From Rhodoligotrophos defluvii (GTDB taxonomy: Bacteria; Pseudomonadota; Alphaproteobacteria; Rhizobiales; Im1): a stretch of DNA of 64,000 nt. The translations under genes were made by a program, and so were the position numbers. How positions within the stretch are numbered: the stretch's first letter is position 1; every line of letters begins with the position of its first letter. Shown piece after piece: positions 49,088 through 57,876 of the stretch. The stretch covers positions 186,001 through 250,000 of the forward strand of contig NZ_SZZM01000007.1 in the NCBI RefSeq assembly GCF_005281615.1, in the 5' to 3' direction. Under the pieces are notes generated by a model that was not told where the DNA came from, did not search any database, and saw nothing but the letters and a program-made list of their open reading frames with translations.

Positions 49088-49166
49088 CGGGTCATGGAAA
49101 TTCGGGGTTCGGCATCTTCATCCCCTGAATACCCGCCTCGCAGTCGAAGCTGTCGGCACTCAGGGG
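49088..49166 (-). promoter_or_regulatory. Putative leucine attenuator: competing hairpins upstream of leuA
   Basis: On the minus strand region 2, CCCCTGAGT (49166-49158), spans the leader stop codon and can pair over nine positions (one G-U) with region 3, ATTCAGGGG (49130-49122). Region 3 can instead pair with region 4, CCCCGAAT (49107-49100), with one bulged A, followed by UUU. The two pairings exclude each other. This is the layout of a transcription attenuator: stalling at the leader's Leu codons leaves region 2 free to pair with 3, while completing the leader covers region 2 and lets 3-4 form. The U-run is short, so termination efficiency is uncertain. A further small stem, GACCCG/CGGGTC (49093-49074), sits next to it. 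Confidence 0.5.
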
Positions 49167-49330
49167 CTGCTAAGGAGGAGGGCGGCAAGCGCAAGGGCGG
49201 CAGCCGAAGCTGCGGCCAGGGCGGCCAGAGCCGATGCAGCAAGAGCCAAGGCAGACGCGGTGGAGCGCCAACGGTCGGCAGCAGTGCCGATCGTCTCACT
49301 CCATCCGTAGCTGGTGGTCACACCAGACAT
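49160..49330 (-). CDS. Putative leucine leader peptide of leuA (56 codons)
   Basis: This short ORF on the minus strand encodes 56 residues: a polar N-terminus (MSGVTTSYGW) and then an Ala/Leu-dominated stretch with nine leucines in residues 28-53, ending in three consecutive Leu codons (CTC CTC CTT), Ser-Ser-Pro and a stop. It lies 107 bases upstream of the leuA ATG and is followed by the competing hairpins listed separately. The ribosome site is weak (GAGG 12 bases upstream). It is longer than classic leader peptides. The alternative is a real small membrane protein, because residues 25-53 would form one transmembrane helix. Confidence 0.5.
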   Translation of the reverse strand: MSGVTTSYGWSETIGTAADRWRSTASALALAASALAALAAASAAALALAALLLSSP

Positions 49331-49433
49331 TCCCGTCACATGCCTCGCTTGGCGCTGCCCGCTGTTTGGAGATCAGACGCCGATTCGCGCAATCTTCACC
49401 GCGTGCAGCCCGGAATGGATGCACGGAGCCGCC

Positions 49434-49462
49434 ATTTAAACCGATTTCGCCGATGCATGCAA
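49434..49462 (-). promoter_or_regulatory. Candidate promoter of the leuA leader transcript
   Basis: On the minus strand TTGCAT (49457-49462) is followed after exactly 17 bases by TTAAAT (49434-49439); both hexamers are close to sigma-70 consensus. The predicted start is about 100 bases upstream of the leader ORF. It lies just after the glmS stop. The rest of the 451-base glmS-leuA gap holds the leader ORF and hairpins. Confidence 0.5.
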
Positions 49463-49503
49463 CGGCCGATCCAGCCCATGGACGCGAGGGGTCGGCCGGC
49501 AGC

Positions 49504-51330
49504 TTACTCCACCGTGACCGACTTCGCGAGGTTGCGCGGCTGGTCTACGTCGGTGCCGCGCAGCACCGCTGCGTGATAGGCCAGGAGTTGCACAGGGATC
49601 GCATAAAGCAGCGGATTGATGAAGGGATTGGCCTGCGGCACGGTCAGCGTATCGAAAGCGGAATGCCCGTTGCGCCGATGCCCGTCCGCATCGGTGATGA
49701 GCACGATGCGTCCGCCCCGTGCGGCCACCTCTTCCATGTTGGACACGGTTTTGTCGAACAGCTCGTCATGGGGGGCGATGACGATGACCGGCACCTGCTC
49801 ATCGATGAGCGCAATGGGGCCATGCTTCAGCTCGCCGGCCGCATAGCCTTCCGCGTGGATATAGGAGATTTCCTTAAGCTTCAGTGCCCCTTCGAGGGCG
49901 ATGGGATAATTGATGCCCCGCCCCAGGAACAGCACGTCGCGCGCGGTGACGATATGCTTGGCGCTCTCCTCGATCGCCCCCTCGTCCTTGAGGATCTCGG
50001 CCACGTGGCGCGGCACCTCGACCAGCGCCTGCACCAGTTCCTGCTCCTGCTCGGCACTCAGCACCTCGCGCGCCCGGCCGGCGGCAATGGCAAGGCACGC
50101 CAGCACGGTGAGCTGGCAGGTGAAGGCCTTGGTGGAGGCAACGCCGATTTCCGGCCCGGCATAGGTGGGCAGCACATAGCCTGCCTCGCGGGCGATGGTT
50201 GATTCCGGCACGTTGACCACGGCCACGGTCTGTTGGCCCTGCTGGATGCAATAGCGCAGAGCCGCCAGGGTGTCCGCCGTCTCTCCCGACTGGGAAATGA
50301 CGATGGCCAACCCGCCCTTAGGCATAGGCGCCTCGCGATAGCGGAATTCCGAGGCGATATCCACCTCGACCGGCAGCCGCGCGAACCGCTCGAACCAGTA
50401 TTTGGCCACCAGGCCGGCATAGTAGGCGGTGCCGCAAGCGGTGATGGTCACCCGGTCGAGCTTGGCGAAGTCCACCTCGAAGCTCCTCGGGAACGTGGTG
50501 CGGAGCTCCGCGAGATTCACATATTCGGCCAGGGTATGGCCGATCACCTCCGGCTGCTCGGCAATCTCCTTCGACATGAAATGGCGGTGATTGCCCTTGT
50601 CTACCAAGAGGCGCGAGCTCTGGCTAACGCGGATGTCGCGGGTGACCCCTGCCCCGTGCTGATCGAAGATCTGGGCCTGATCGCGGGTGAGCACCACCCA
50701 GTCGCCATCCTCGAGGAAAGCCACCCGGTTGGTGAATGGAGCCAGCGCGATGGCGTCCGACCCCAGGAACATCTCCCCCTCGCCATAGCCGACCGCCAAC
50801 GGACTGCCGCGCCGGGCGCCGATCATCAGGTCGTGCTCGCCGGCGAACAGGATGACGAAGGCGAAGGCGCCGCGCAGGCGCTGCAGGGTCTCGAACACCG
50901 CCTCGGCCGGCTTGCGCCCTTTGGCAAGCGCTCGCTCGATCATGTGGGCCACGACCTCGGTGTCGGTCTGGCTTTGGAACTCGGCCCCCTCCCGCGCCAG
51001 CTCTTCCCTGAGTTCGCGGAAGTTCTCGATGATGCCGTTATGCACGATGGCAACACGACCCACCACATGGGGATGCGCGTTGTCCTCGGTCGGCGCCCCA
51101 TGGGTCGCCCAGCGGGTATGCCCCATGCCGGTGGTGCCGAACAGAGGAGCGGCCGAGACCTTGGCTTCCAGGTTGCGCAGCTTGCCCTCGGCGCGCCGCC
51201 GTTCGATCTTCCCGTCTTCCAGCACCGCGATGCCGGCCGAATCATAGCCGCGGTATTCCAGGCGCTTGAGCGAATCGACCAGCATCCGGTCGACGGGCTC
51301 ATTGCCCAATATTCCAACGATCCCGCACAT
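49504..51330 (-). CDS. glmS: Glutamine-fructose-6-phosphate aminotransferase
   Basis: This 608-residue enzyme makes glucosamine-6-phosphate for peptidoglycan and LPS. The N-terminal glutaminase begins with Met-Cys2 (CGIVGILG), the nucleophile cysteine exposed after Met removal. Two SIS isomerase domains follow (SQSGETADTLAALRY; ALKLKEISYIHAEGY), and the protein ends with the conserved KSVTVE tail. No glmS ribozyme is expected or seen. It starts 11 bases after glmU, so the two amino-sugar genes form an operon. Confidence 0.97.
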   Translation of the reverse strand: MCGIVGILGNEPVDRMLVDSLKRLEYRGYDSAGIAVLEDGKIERRRAEGKLRNLEAKVSAAPLFGTTGMGHTRWATHGAPTEDNAHPHVVGRVAIVHNGIIENFRELREELAREGAEFQSQTDTEVVAHMIERALAKGRKPAEAVFETLQRLRGAFAFVILFAGEHDLMIGARRGSPLAVGYGEGEMFLGSDAIALAPFTNRVAFLEDGDWVVLTRDQAQIFDQHGAGVTRDIRVSQSSRLLVDKGNHRHFMSKEIAEQPEVIGHTLAEYVNLAELRTTFPRSFEVDFAKLDRVTITACGTAYYAGLVAKYWFERFARLPVEVDIASEFRYREAPMPKGGLAIVISQSGETADTLAALRYCIQQGQQTVAVVNVPESTIAREAGYVLPTYAGPEIGVASTKAFTCQLTVLACLAIAAGRAREVLSAEQEQELVQALVEVPRHVAEILKDEGAIEESAKHIVTARDVLFLGRGINYPIALEGALKLKEISYIHAEGYAAGELKHGPIALIDEQVPVIVIAPHDELFDKTVSNMEEVAARGGRIVLITDADGHRRNGHSAFDTLTVPQANPFINPLLYAIPVQLLAYHAAVLRGTDVDQPRNLAKSVTVE

Positions 51331-51341
51331 GCCTTATGCCC

Positions 51342-52769
51342 TCAATCCGCCTGGCCGCCCGCTTTGACGAGCGTGTCCCCGGCTGGCCGGCCCTCGCCCG
51401 CCTCGCCGGCGGCGCCATTGGCGGATTTCGCCTTGGCCGCCGCCTTCTCGGCCCTGAATCGGGTGGCCCAGCCCGGTTTCACCACCTGAACGCCGCGCGC
51501 CAGAGCGAGCGCACCGGCCTCGACGTCCCGCGTCACCACGCTGCCGGACCCCACATAAGCCCCATCCGCAATGGTGACCGGCGCGACCAACGCCGAGTTG
51601 GAGCCAATGAAGGCCCCGGCGCCGATATCGGTCATGTGCTTGTCGAACCCGTCATAATTGCAGGTGATGGTGCCCGCCCCGATATTGGCATTTTCCCCGA
51701 CGCGTGCATCGCCCACATAGCTCAGGTGGTTAATTTTTGCTCGCTCGCCCACGCGGGCGTTCTTGGTTTCGACGAAATTGCCGACCTTCGCCTTGGGCCC
51801 GAGCCGGGTCCCCGGACGAAGCCTGGCGAACGGCCCCACGTGGCAACCAGCCCCCACATGGGTCCCTTCCAGATGCGAGAAGGCATGGATCACGGCACCA
51901 CTCTCCACCGTGACGCCCGGGCCGAAGACCACATTGGGCTCGATGAGCACGTCGGCGGCAAGCTGGGTGTCGAACGTCAGGAACACCGTTTCCGGTGCCT
52001 GCATGGTGACGCCGGCGAGCATGGCCGCTTCCCTCAGCCGCACCTGCATCAGCGTTTCGGCCCGCGAAAGTTCCAGGCGATTGTTGATGCCTTGCACTTC
52101 TGATTCGTCGCAGGTCTGGGCGCGTACTGCCATGCCCCGTTCGACCGCGAGCGCGACCGCATCGGTGAGATAGTATTCGCCCTTGGCATTGTCGTTGCCG
52201 ATGAGCGGCAGAAGCTCGCGCAAGGCCTCGGCATTGAAGGCCATCACCCCGGAATTGCAGAAGGTTACGGCCTTTTCCTCCGGCGAGGCGTCGTTCTCCT
52301 CGCGGATCGCAACCACCTGCCCTTGCGCATCTCGTAGGATGCGGCCATAGCCGGTCGGCCGGCCCGTCTCGAAACCGAGCACCGCGATCGACGCTCCGGC
52401 CTCGATATGGCGAGCCAGATTGGCAATGGTGCCCGGTGTGATCAGCGGCGTGTCACCGAAGAGGACGATGACGGTGCCCGAGGGCCTCGGCAGCGCCATG
52501 AGCCCGATACGCACCGCATCGCCGGTGCCGAGCCGCTCTTGCTGGACGGCGACTTTGCACGCGAGGCCGACCTTTTCGCCCTCTGCCGCGATCTCCGCCA
52601 TATCCGGCCCGATCACCAGCGCGACCTCGCGCGCCCCGATCTCCGCCACGCTGGCCAGCACATGAGTGACGAGCGGCCGTCCGGCGATCTGGTGCATGAC
52701 CTTCGGCCGATCGGATTTCATGCGCGTGCCCTTGCCGGCCGCGAGAACGATACAGGAGAGCTCGGTCAT
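51342..52769 (-). CDS. glmU: Bifunctional GlmU (acetyltransferase/uridylyltransferase)
   Basis: This 475-residue enzyme acetylates glucosamine-1-phosphate and couples it to UTP. The N-terminal half has the nucleotidyltransferase loop LAAGKGTRMKSDRPKVMH and VLFGDTPLI; the C-terminal half is a left-handed beta helix (hexapeptide repeats such as NIGAGTITCNYDG). A Lys/Ala-rich tail of about 30 residues extends beyond the E. coli length. First gene of the glmU-glmS operon; it is divergent from the SPOR-like gene, with a 214-base promoter region between. Confidence 0.96.
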   Translation of the reverse strand: MTELSCIVLAAGKGTRMKSDRPKVMHQIAGRPLVTHVLASVAEIGAREVALVIGPDMAEIAAEGEKVGLACKVAVQQERLGTGDAVRIGLMALPRPSGTVIVLFGDTPLITPGTIANLARHIEAGASIAVLGFETGRPTGYGRILRDAQGQVVAIREENDASPEEKAVTFCNSGVMAFNAEALRELLPLIGNDNAKGEYYLTDAVALAVERGMAVRAQTCDESEVQGINNRLELSRAETLMQVRLREAAMLAGVTMQAPETVFLTFDTQLAADVLIEPNVVFGPGVTVESGAVIHAFSHLEGTHVGAGCHVGPFARLRPGTRLGPKAKVGNFVETKNARVGERAKINHLSYVGDARVGENANIGAGTITCNYDGFDKHMTDIGAGAFIGSNSALVAPVTIADGAYVGSGSVVTRDVEAGALALARGVQVVKPGWATRFRAEKAAAKAKSANGAAGEAGEGRPAGDTLVKAGGQAD

Positions 52770-52983
52770 TGGGTGATCCGTGTCAGGAAATGTCGCGCTT
52801 GGCCTTTTTCATCCCTATAGCATCCCAAGCCGCCCTCGCGAAACTGTGTCCGATCTGGCTCCTGCATCTGCTTGCAACTTAAAATTGCTTTATTGATGGA
52901 TTTAAACGATAGAGAGAAGAGGGCGTGCTGCTGATTCGGGGGGATCTCTGCAGCCCTGAGGCTCGACCAAAAGCAGCAAGCGC

Positions 52984-53541
52984 ATGCCGATGCACCAGGA
53001 TCAGCCATCCAAGAAGCGTGCTTACGGGCGCAATGCCCCTCGATCTTCCGTGGTGCTGGCGGCAGCGCTTTCACTGATCTATGTCAGCCTGGTCCTGTTG
53101 TTCCCGCCCAATGATGCATTGGCGATTCTCACACAGGATGTGGTCAAGAGCGAGTACGACCCGCGCCTGCGCAAAGCCTCCCGCCTCTCGCCGGCGCAGA
53201 ACAGCAGCGTGCCAACCAACCGGCCCGAGGTTGCCACCAAGTCCGACCTGATCACCCCGTCATTCGGCATCTTGCTGGGCATGGTCTCTTCTCATCTGGA
53301 GGGGATCAGGCTGTGGCGCGTGCTGGCCAGCCGGCACGGCGACCTGCTCGCGCTGCTGCGCCCTCGCCTGTTCGAAGCCGCCCGCAGCCGCAATCAAACG
53401 GTGTATGGCGTGATGGCCGGCCCGTTCGACACCAGCCGCGCCGCCATGGAAACCTGCAGCATCCTTGCGGCGCGCGGCGTTGAATGTTCCGTGACCGAGT
53501 TCCGCGGCATTTCCCCCACCGCGCAGAGGGCGGTGCCCTGA
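52984..53541 (+). CDS. Membrane-anchored SPOR-like domain protein
   Basis: This 185-residue protein has a basic cytoplasmic N-terminus, one membrane helix (about residues 22-41, SVVLAAALSLIYVSLVLLF) and a periplasmic part whose last 80 residues follow the SPOR pattern (repeat motifs around LLALLRPRLFEAARSRNQTVYG and VMAGPFDTSRAAMETCSIL). SPOR domains bind septal peptidoglycan, so a cell-division or envelope role is likely, but it is a divergent member. It is divergent from glmU. A CGTGGCTT/AAGCCACG inverted repeat (53553-53608) lies 3' to it and might be a weak terminator. Confidence 0.65.
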   Translation: MPMHQDQPSKKRAYGRNAPRSSVVLAAALSLIYVSLVLLFPPNDALAILTQDVVKSEYDPRLRKASRLSPAQNSSVPTNRPEVATKSDLITPSFGILLGMVSSHLEGIRLWRVLASRHGDLLALLRPRLFEAARSRNQTVYGVMAGPFDTSRAAMETCSILAARGVECSVTEFRGISPTAQRAVP

Positions 53542-53765
53542 TACCGTTAGGGCGTGGCTTCTAGCGCACCTCCCCGGGGGCGACATCGGCTTCAACTGAA
53601 AAGCCACGTCACATCTCCTTTGACCGCCCTCGACACACTAGATCTTTGGGATCGCCAAGCGGCAGCACGCGTCTTAGCACCGCATTCACCTGTCTGGGTT
53701 GTTTATCCCTTGACAGTGCGCGTCCTAAGGTGGTGGAAAGCGGCAGCTTCCGCTCAACGCGCGGG

Positions 53766-53841
53766 GAGCCCGTAGCTCAGTTGGTAGAGCAACTGACTTT
53801 TAATCAGTAGGTCCAGGGTTCGAATCCCTGCGGGCTCACCA
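53766..53841 (+). tRNA. tRNA-Lys (anticodon UUU)
   Basis: The 76-base cloverleaf has acceptor arms GAGCCCG / CGGGCTC, D-arm AGCTCAGTTGGTAGAGC, anticodon stem-loop ACTGA-CTTTTAA-TCAGT giving anticodon UUU, T-arm with GGTTCGAATCC, discriminator A and an encoded CCA (53839-53841). A TTGACA hexamer at 53710-53715 is a plausible -35 element, although the matching -10 is poor. Confidence 0.96.
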
Positions 53842-53845
53842 TCAC

Positions 53846-54063
53846 TCAGGTTGTCCGGGCCGGAGACACAGGTAACAGTTTGTCCCTAAGACATGGGTGA
53901 CAACCTCGTGCCGAACGGGTTGTCGATGGTCTGCAGGTTTTCTGCTCCAGGTCGATATATCCCAGGTCATAGTGCATGAAGCTCACGAGCCAAATGCCAT
54001 CGTCCACCTCCTTGATACCGAGCCGCTGACCGGCGAGCACGGTGCTGGCCTCACATTTCCGTT
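53846..54063 (-). mobile_element. Decayed 3' end of an IS481-like transposase
   Basis: On the minus strand the translation STVLAGQRLGIKEVDDGIW, then VSFMHYDLGYIDLEQK, matches the C-terminus of DDE integrase-core transposases of the IS481-like group. A one-base deletion near 53936 breaks the frame; restoring one base gives LQTIDNPFGTRLSPMS and the expected stop at 53886-53888. Only about the last 60 residues remain; the catalytic domain is gone. The remnant begins five bases after tRNA-Lys and ends exactly at the aminotransferase stop. The family name is from remembered sequence patterns, not a search. Confidence 0.75.
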
Positions 54064-54978
54064 CTAAGCCGGATCCAGGGCGCGCACCTCGGTACGGTGC
54101 CAGCCTTCCTCGTGCTTGCGCCAATAGGCCGCTTTTAGAGCCAGTGAAATCGGCCCCGGCCGGTCGTTGCTGAGGATGGCCGAACCAATCCGCGAGATCG
54201 GCATGACGCCTCCCGCCGTGGTCGCCGCAAAAGCCTCGTCCGCACCCTCCAGCGACGCGCGCGGGATGGCGCATATGCGGGCTTCGATGCCCATCTCCGC
54301 GCAGAGCTCCAGCACCGACTTTCGGGTGATGCCATGCAGGCTGCCGCGATCCGGCGTCATCACCTTCCCGTTGCGAACCATGAAGATGTTGAAGCCCGGC
54401 CCTTCGGTCACGAACCCGTCGGCATCGCACAGAACCGCGGTATCGAAACCATGATCGTGGGCCTCGAACAGGCCCGACGTCAGATCGCTCCACTGATAGT
54501 TCTTCACCGTGGGGTCGACCGATGCGTCGGGAACCCTCGGTGTCGACGCGATCCAGAGATGGGCGCCCCGCTCCTGCACATCCTTAGGGATGACGTCGAT
54601 CCACGGAATGGCATAAGCGACCAGATGGTTGTCGCAATCCTGCGGCCGACGGGAGCCGGCAACCCGCGGCCGGCCGCGCAGCGCCACCATGGCCACATAA
54701 GCGTTCTCCAGCCCGGCAAGCCCCACGCAGCGATGCAGGATGGCTTCGATTTCCTCGCGGCTCTCCTTGGGCTTCAGCCGGCGCGCCGCCATGGATGCCA
54801 TGAACCGGTCGAGATGGTCGTCCAGCCGGAAGAAACCGTGGCGAAACACGTGAACCACATCGTAAACCGCGTCAGACCGGGTGAAGCCCCAATCCGTCAC
54901 CGGGATCTTGGCTTCGTCAATGGGGACGAACTGGCCACCGATATAGGCGGCACCTGCGGCAAATCTCGTTGGCTCCAT
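54064..54978 (-). CDS. Class IV (branched-chain/D-amino-acid type) aminotransferase
   Basis: This 304-residue PLP enzyme has the fold-type IV pattern: TDWGFTRSDAVYDVVHVFRHG at the N-terminal part, the PLP lysine in TVKNYQWSDL, the glutamate in TEGPGFNIFMV, and GITRKSVLELC. It may act on branched-chain or D-amino acids; the exact substrate cannot be read. The stop codon abuts the transposase remnant, so its last residues may have been reshaped by the insertion. The ATG at 54978 has GAGG upstream. It is divergent from the amidase. Confidence 0.85.
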   Translation of the reverse strand: MEPTRFAAGAAYIGGQFVPIDEAKIPVTDWGFTRSDAVYDVVHVFRHGFFRLDDHLDRFMASMAARRLKPKESREEIEAILHRCVGLAGLENAYVAMVALRGRPRVAGSRRPQDCDNHLVAYAIPWIDVIPKDVQERGAHLWIASTPRVPDASVDPTVKNYQWSDLTSGLFEAHDHGFDTAVLCDADGFVTEGPGFNIFMVRNGKVMTPDRGSLHGITRKSVLELCAEMGIEARICAIPRASLEGADEAFAATTAGGVMPISRIGSAILSNDRPGPISLALKAAYWRKHEEGWHRTEVRALDPA

Positions 54979-55151
54979 GACAGCAATCCTCGCGTGGCGC
55001 CTGCGGCATGCTTCGGCAATTCCATATTGCCCACCGAGCTTAGCCACCTTACTGTTCGCAACGCAAACAAAGCTGCCGCCCCACATCGCGGTCTCCTGGG
55101 GAAGGCAAGGATATACGGGGTGAGTTTCCGCGCTCGAGGGCAGCATCAGGG

Positions 55152-56672
55152 ATGAGTATAGAGGCGCCGTCCGCTCAGGATCTCGCCGCGCTCGCGAAAC
55201 GGTTCGGGCTTGAGCCATCGGACGCGGATCTTTCAGCTTTCGAGGCGTTCGCGGGCGGGCTCAGAGTGTCCTATGACTGGCTCGATGAGCAGACGGAGCC
55301 GCAGCCGCCCAGGTTCGCGGGCGAACGCTTGCCAGGCCATGCACCCCGCGATGCCGAAAACCCCTACAATGCGTGGGCGTGGATGAGCGACATCAGAGGC
55401 AGTGCCAGCGGCCCCCTCGCCGGTATACGCATCGGCGTGAAGGACAATATCGCGGTGGCGGGTCTGCCTATGCGCAATGGCAGCCGCACGCTCGGCAATT
55501 TCGTGCCCACCATCGATGCCACTGTCGTCACCCGGATACTCGAGGCGGGCGGCACCATCGCCGGCAAGACAACCTGCGAGGACCTCTGCTTCTCCGGGGG
55601 CAGCCATACCAGCTGGCCGGCACCCGTCAGAAATCCGCGCAAGCCCGGCCATGCCGCCGGCGGCTCGTCCAGCGGCAGCGCGGCGGCCATCGCGGCTGGC
55701 GACGTGCGCATGTGCTTGGGCGGGGACCAGGGCGGCTCGATCCGCACGCCGTCCAGCTGGTGCGGCACCGTGGGGCTGAAGCCTACCCACGGCCTGGTGC
55801 CGTATACCGGGATCTTCCCGGTAGAGCCGACACTCGACCATTGCGGGCCGATGGGCCGCACCACGGAGGACGTTGCCCGCCTGCTGGCGGTGATCGCTGG
55901 GCCCGACGGGCTCGACCCGCGGCAGCACAAGACGGTTGTTCGCGATTACATAAGCGCGCTCAACCTGCCTTTGCACGGGCTGAGCGTGGGCGTTGTCCGC
56001 CAGGGCTTCGGGCGGCCGGAGAGCGATCTGGCAACGGATGAAACCGTGCGCGACGCGCTGAAGGTACTGCAGCAGAACGGAGCCGAGGTCGAGGAAGTGT
56101 CCATTCCCTGGCATCCCGACGGCTTTCACGTCTATACTGCCATCGTGCTCGAAGGCATTGCCGAGATGATGCTGAAGGGCAACGCCATGGGCTATGGCTG
56201 GCAGGGATATTATTCGACGGAGATGCTCGAAGCCTTTGCCGGGCACTGGCGGTCGCGGCCCGATGAGCTGCCGCTGGCGGCCAAGTTCGTGCTCCTGGCC
56301 AGCGAATATATGCGCGACAAGTACCACGGGCGGCACTATGCCAAGGCGCAGAACCTGCGGCCGGCCTTCCGGGCTGCCTATGATGAAGCCTTGCAGCGAT
56401 TCGACGTGCTGGCCATGCCCACCATTCCGTTCCGCGCGCCGCCGCTGCCGGAAACCGATTGCGGCCCCGAGGCGACAATCCTGCATTCCTTCAATATGGA
56501 GGGGAATACCGGGCCGTTCGACGTTACCGGCCATCCCGCCATTTCCGTGCCGTGCGGCGCGGTGGACGAACTGCCCGTGGGTCTGATGTTCGTCGGCAAG
56601 GCCTTCGACGAGATCAGCGTATTGAGGGCCGCCCATCATGCGGAAAGCCTTGCTCGTGCAGGAGGACGATGA
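55152..56672 (+). CDS. Amidase-signature-family amidase (nitrile-pathway type)
   Basis: This 506-residue hydrolase has the Ser-Ser-Lys triad: Lys97 (GVKDNI), cis-Ser172 (GGSSSGSAAA) and nucleophile Ser196 (GDQGGSIRTPSSWCG). The stretch HGLVPYTGIFPVEPTLDH and the GGDQGGSIR variant resemble the enantioselective amidases of nitrile pathways, which hydrolyse aliphatic or aromatic amides to acids and ammonia. No nitrile hydratase lies nearby. A binding-protein gene starts 52 bases downstream, so amide uptake and hydrolysis are probably linked. Not the GatA subunit: there is no gatC/gatB. Confidence 0.85.
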   Translation: MSIEAPSAQDLAALAKRFGLEPSDADLSAFEAFAGGLRVSYDWLDEQTEPQPPRFAGERLPGHAPRDAENPYNAWAWMSDIRGSASGPLAGIRIGVKDNIAVAGLPMRNGSRTLGNFVPTIDATVVTRILEAGGTIAGKTTCEDLCFSGGSHTSWPAPVRNPRKPGHAAGGSSSGSAAAIAAGDVRMCLGGDQGGSIRTPSSWCGTVGLKPTHGLVPYTGIFPVEPTLDHCGPMGRTTEDVARLLAVIAGPDGLDPRQHKTVVRDYISALNLPLHGLSVGVVRQGFGRPESDLATDETVRDALKVLQQNGAEVEEVSIPWHPDGFHVYTAIVLEGIAEMMLKGNAMGYGWQGYYSTEMLEAFAGHWRSRPDELPLAAKFVLLASEYMRDKYHGRHYAKAQNLRPAFRAAYDEALQRFDVLAMPTIPFRAPPLPETDCGPEATILHSFNMEGNTGPFDVTGHPAISVPCGAVDELPVGLMFVGKAFDEISVLRAAHHAESLARAGGR

Positions 56673-56724
56673 GCGTAAAGGGCGCGGCGCCTTGCTGCAC
56701 GAGTGATCAGACAGGGAGAGGACA

Positions 56725-57837
56725 ATGATGATGATCCATCGCGCGAGGCGGTTGCATGGGCTGACCCGTCGAGGCCTGCTCACGGGAACCGCTGCCGGTC
56801 TGGGGCTCGCCTTGGCCGGCCCCCTGATCACGTCGAGGGCTGCCGCCCAAGTCGAAGACCAGCTCAGCATGATGGGCTGGGCCGACTATATCAGCCCGGA
56901 CAACATCTCCGCCTGGGAGAGCGCCAATAACAGCCGCTTGATCTATGATTCCTATGCCAGCAATGACGAGATGTATTCCAAGCTCCAGCTGGCCCAGGGC
57001 AACAGCGGCTATGATGTGGGCATGAACACCGACTTCATGATCAAGCTGCTCATTGACAAGCAGCTGATCCAGAAGCTGGACAAGTCGTTGATCCCCAATA
57101 TCGGCAATATCCGCCCGGAGGTCGCCAATCCGAATTTCGATCCCGGCAACGAGTACACCGTGCCGAAGAGCTGGGGCTCGCAGGGCTTCATCTACGACAA
57201 GTCGGTCATCACCCGGCCTATGAAGAGCTGGAGCGACTTCCTGGAGGCAGTGGTTAACGAGGCGAGCGGCCAGGTGTCGCTGCTCGACGACCCCTTGGCG
57301 ATCGCCCCGCTGTTCTGGTCGAAGGGGCTGTCGTGGAACACCACGGACGAGGCTGCACTGAAGGATGCGGAACAACAGGTGGAGCAGCTTGCCAAGCACA
57401 TCAAGGCGTTCAACTCCTATCCAGTGCAGGACGTGGCCTCCGGATCCGTCATCCTCGCCCAGTGCTGGAACGGCAATGCCAAGCAGGCGATCGATTCCTC
57501 GGGAAACGAGAACCTCGTGTTCGTCTATCCCGAGCCGATCTCGGAGATGTGGCTCGACAGCTATCATCTGCCGGTGGGCGGCAAGCACCCGAAGGCCGCC
57601 CATTCCTGGATCAACTTCGTGCTCGACCCGGAGGTGGCCGCAAAAGAGGTCACCTATACCGGCTTCCTCTCGCCGGTGGTCGCGGTTGAGAGCAAGCTCG
57701 ACCCGAGCATTGCGGACAACCCGCTGATCTTCCCGCCGGCCGATGCGCAGAAGCGCGGCGAACGCACCCTGCGCAACGAGACCTATGACCGCCGCATCGC
57801 CATCCTCACCAAGTTCAAGGCGGCAGCGGCGCAGTAA
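56725..57837 (+). CDS. Polyamine-type ABC transporter binding protein (PotD-like)
   Basis: This 370-residue protein has a twin-arginine-type signal (TRRGLLTGTAAGLGLALAGPL) and a type II periplasmic-binding fold: LSMMGWADYISPDNISAW, then YDSYASNDEMYSKL and SGYDVGMNTDFMI. It is the spermidine/putrescine family by pattern. The ligand is not certain: pairing with an amidase suggests an amide or modified polyamine. First gene of a four-gene transporter operon. Confidence 0.9.
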   Translation: MMMIHRARRLHGLTRRGLLTGTAAGLGLALAGPLITSRAAAQVEDQLSMMGWADYISPDNISAWESANNSRLIYDSYASNDEMYSKLQLAQGNSGYDVGMNTDFMIKLLIDKQLIQKLDKSLIPNIGNIRPEVANPNFDPGNEYTVPKSWGSQGFIYDKSVITRPMKSWSDFLEAVVNEASGQVSLLDDPLAIAPLFWSKGLSWNTTDEAALKDAEQQVEQLAKHIKAFNSYPVQDVASGSVILAQCWNGNAKQAIDSSGNENLVFVYPEPISEMWLDSYHLPVGGKHPKAAHSWINFVLDPEVAAKEVTYTGFLSPVVAVESKLDPSIADNPLIFPPADAQKRGERTLRNETYDRRIAILTKFKAAAAQ

Positions 57838-57876
57838 AGCCGCCATTAACGATCCCTCCACGTCCCGGATGAGAGG

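Noticed and set aside
47682-49310. 542-codon plus-strand frame over leuA
   Set aside because: Shadow of leuA in the opposite strand, rich in His, Arg and Gly with no domain pattern.
53553-53608. CGTGGCTT/AAGCCACG inverted repeat as a strong terminator
   Set aside because: The loop is about 40 bases long and no U-run follows, so it was noted only in the entry for the SPOR-like gene.
53846-54493. Full 215-codon minus-strand frame as an intact gene
   Set aside because: Only its last part is transposase-like; the rest is an out-of-frame reading of the aminotransferase gene.
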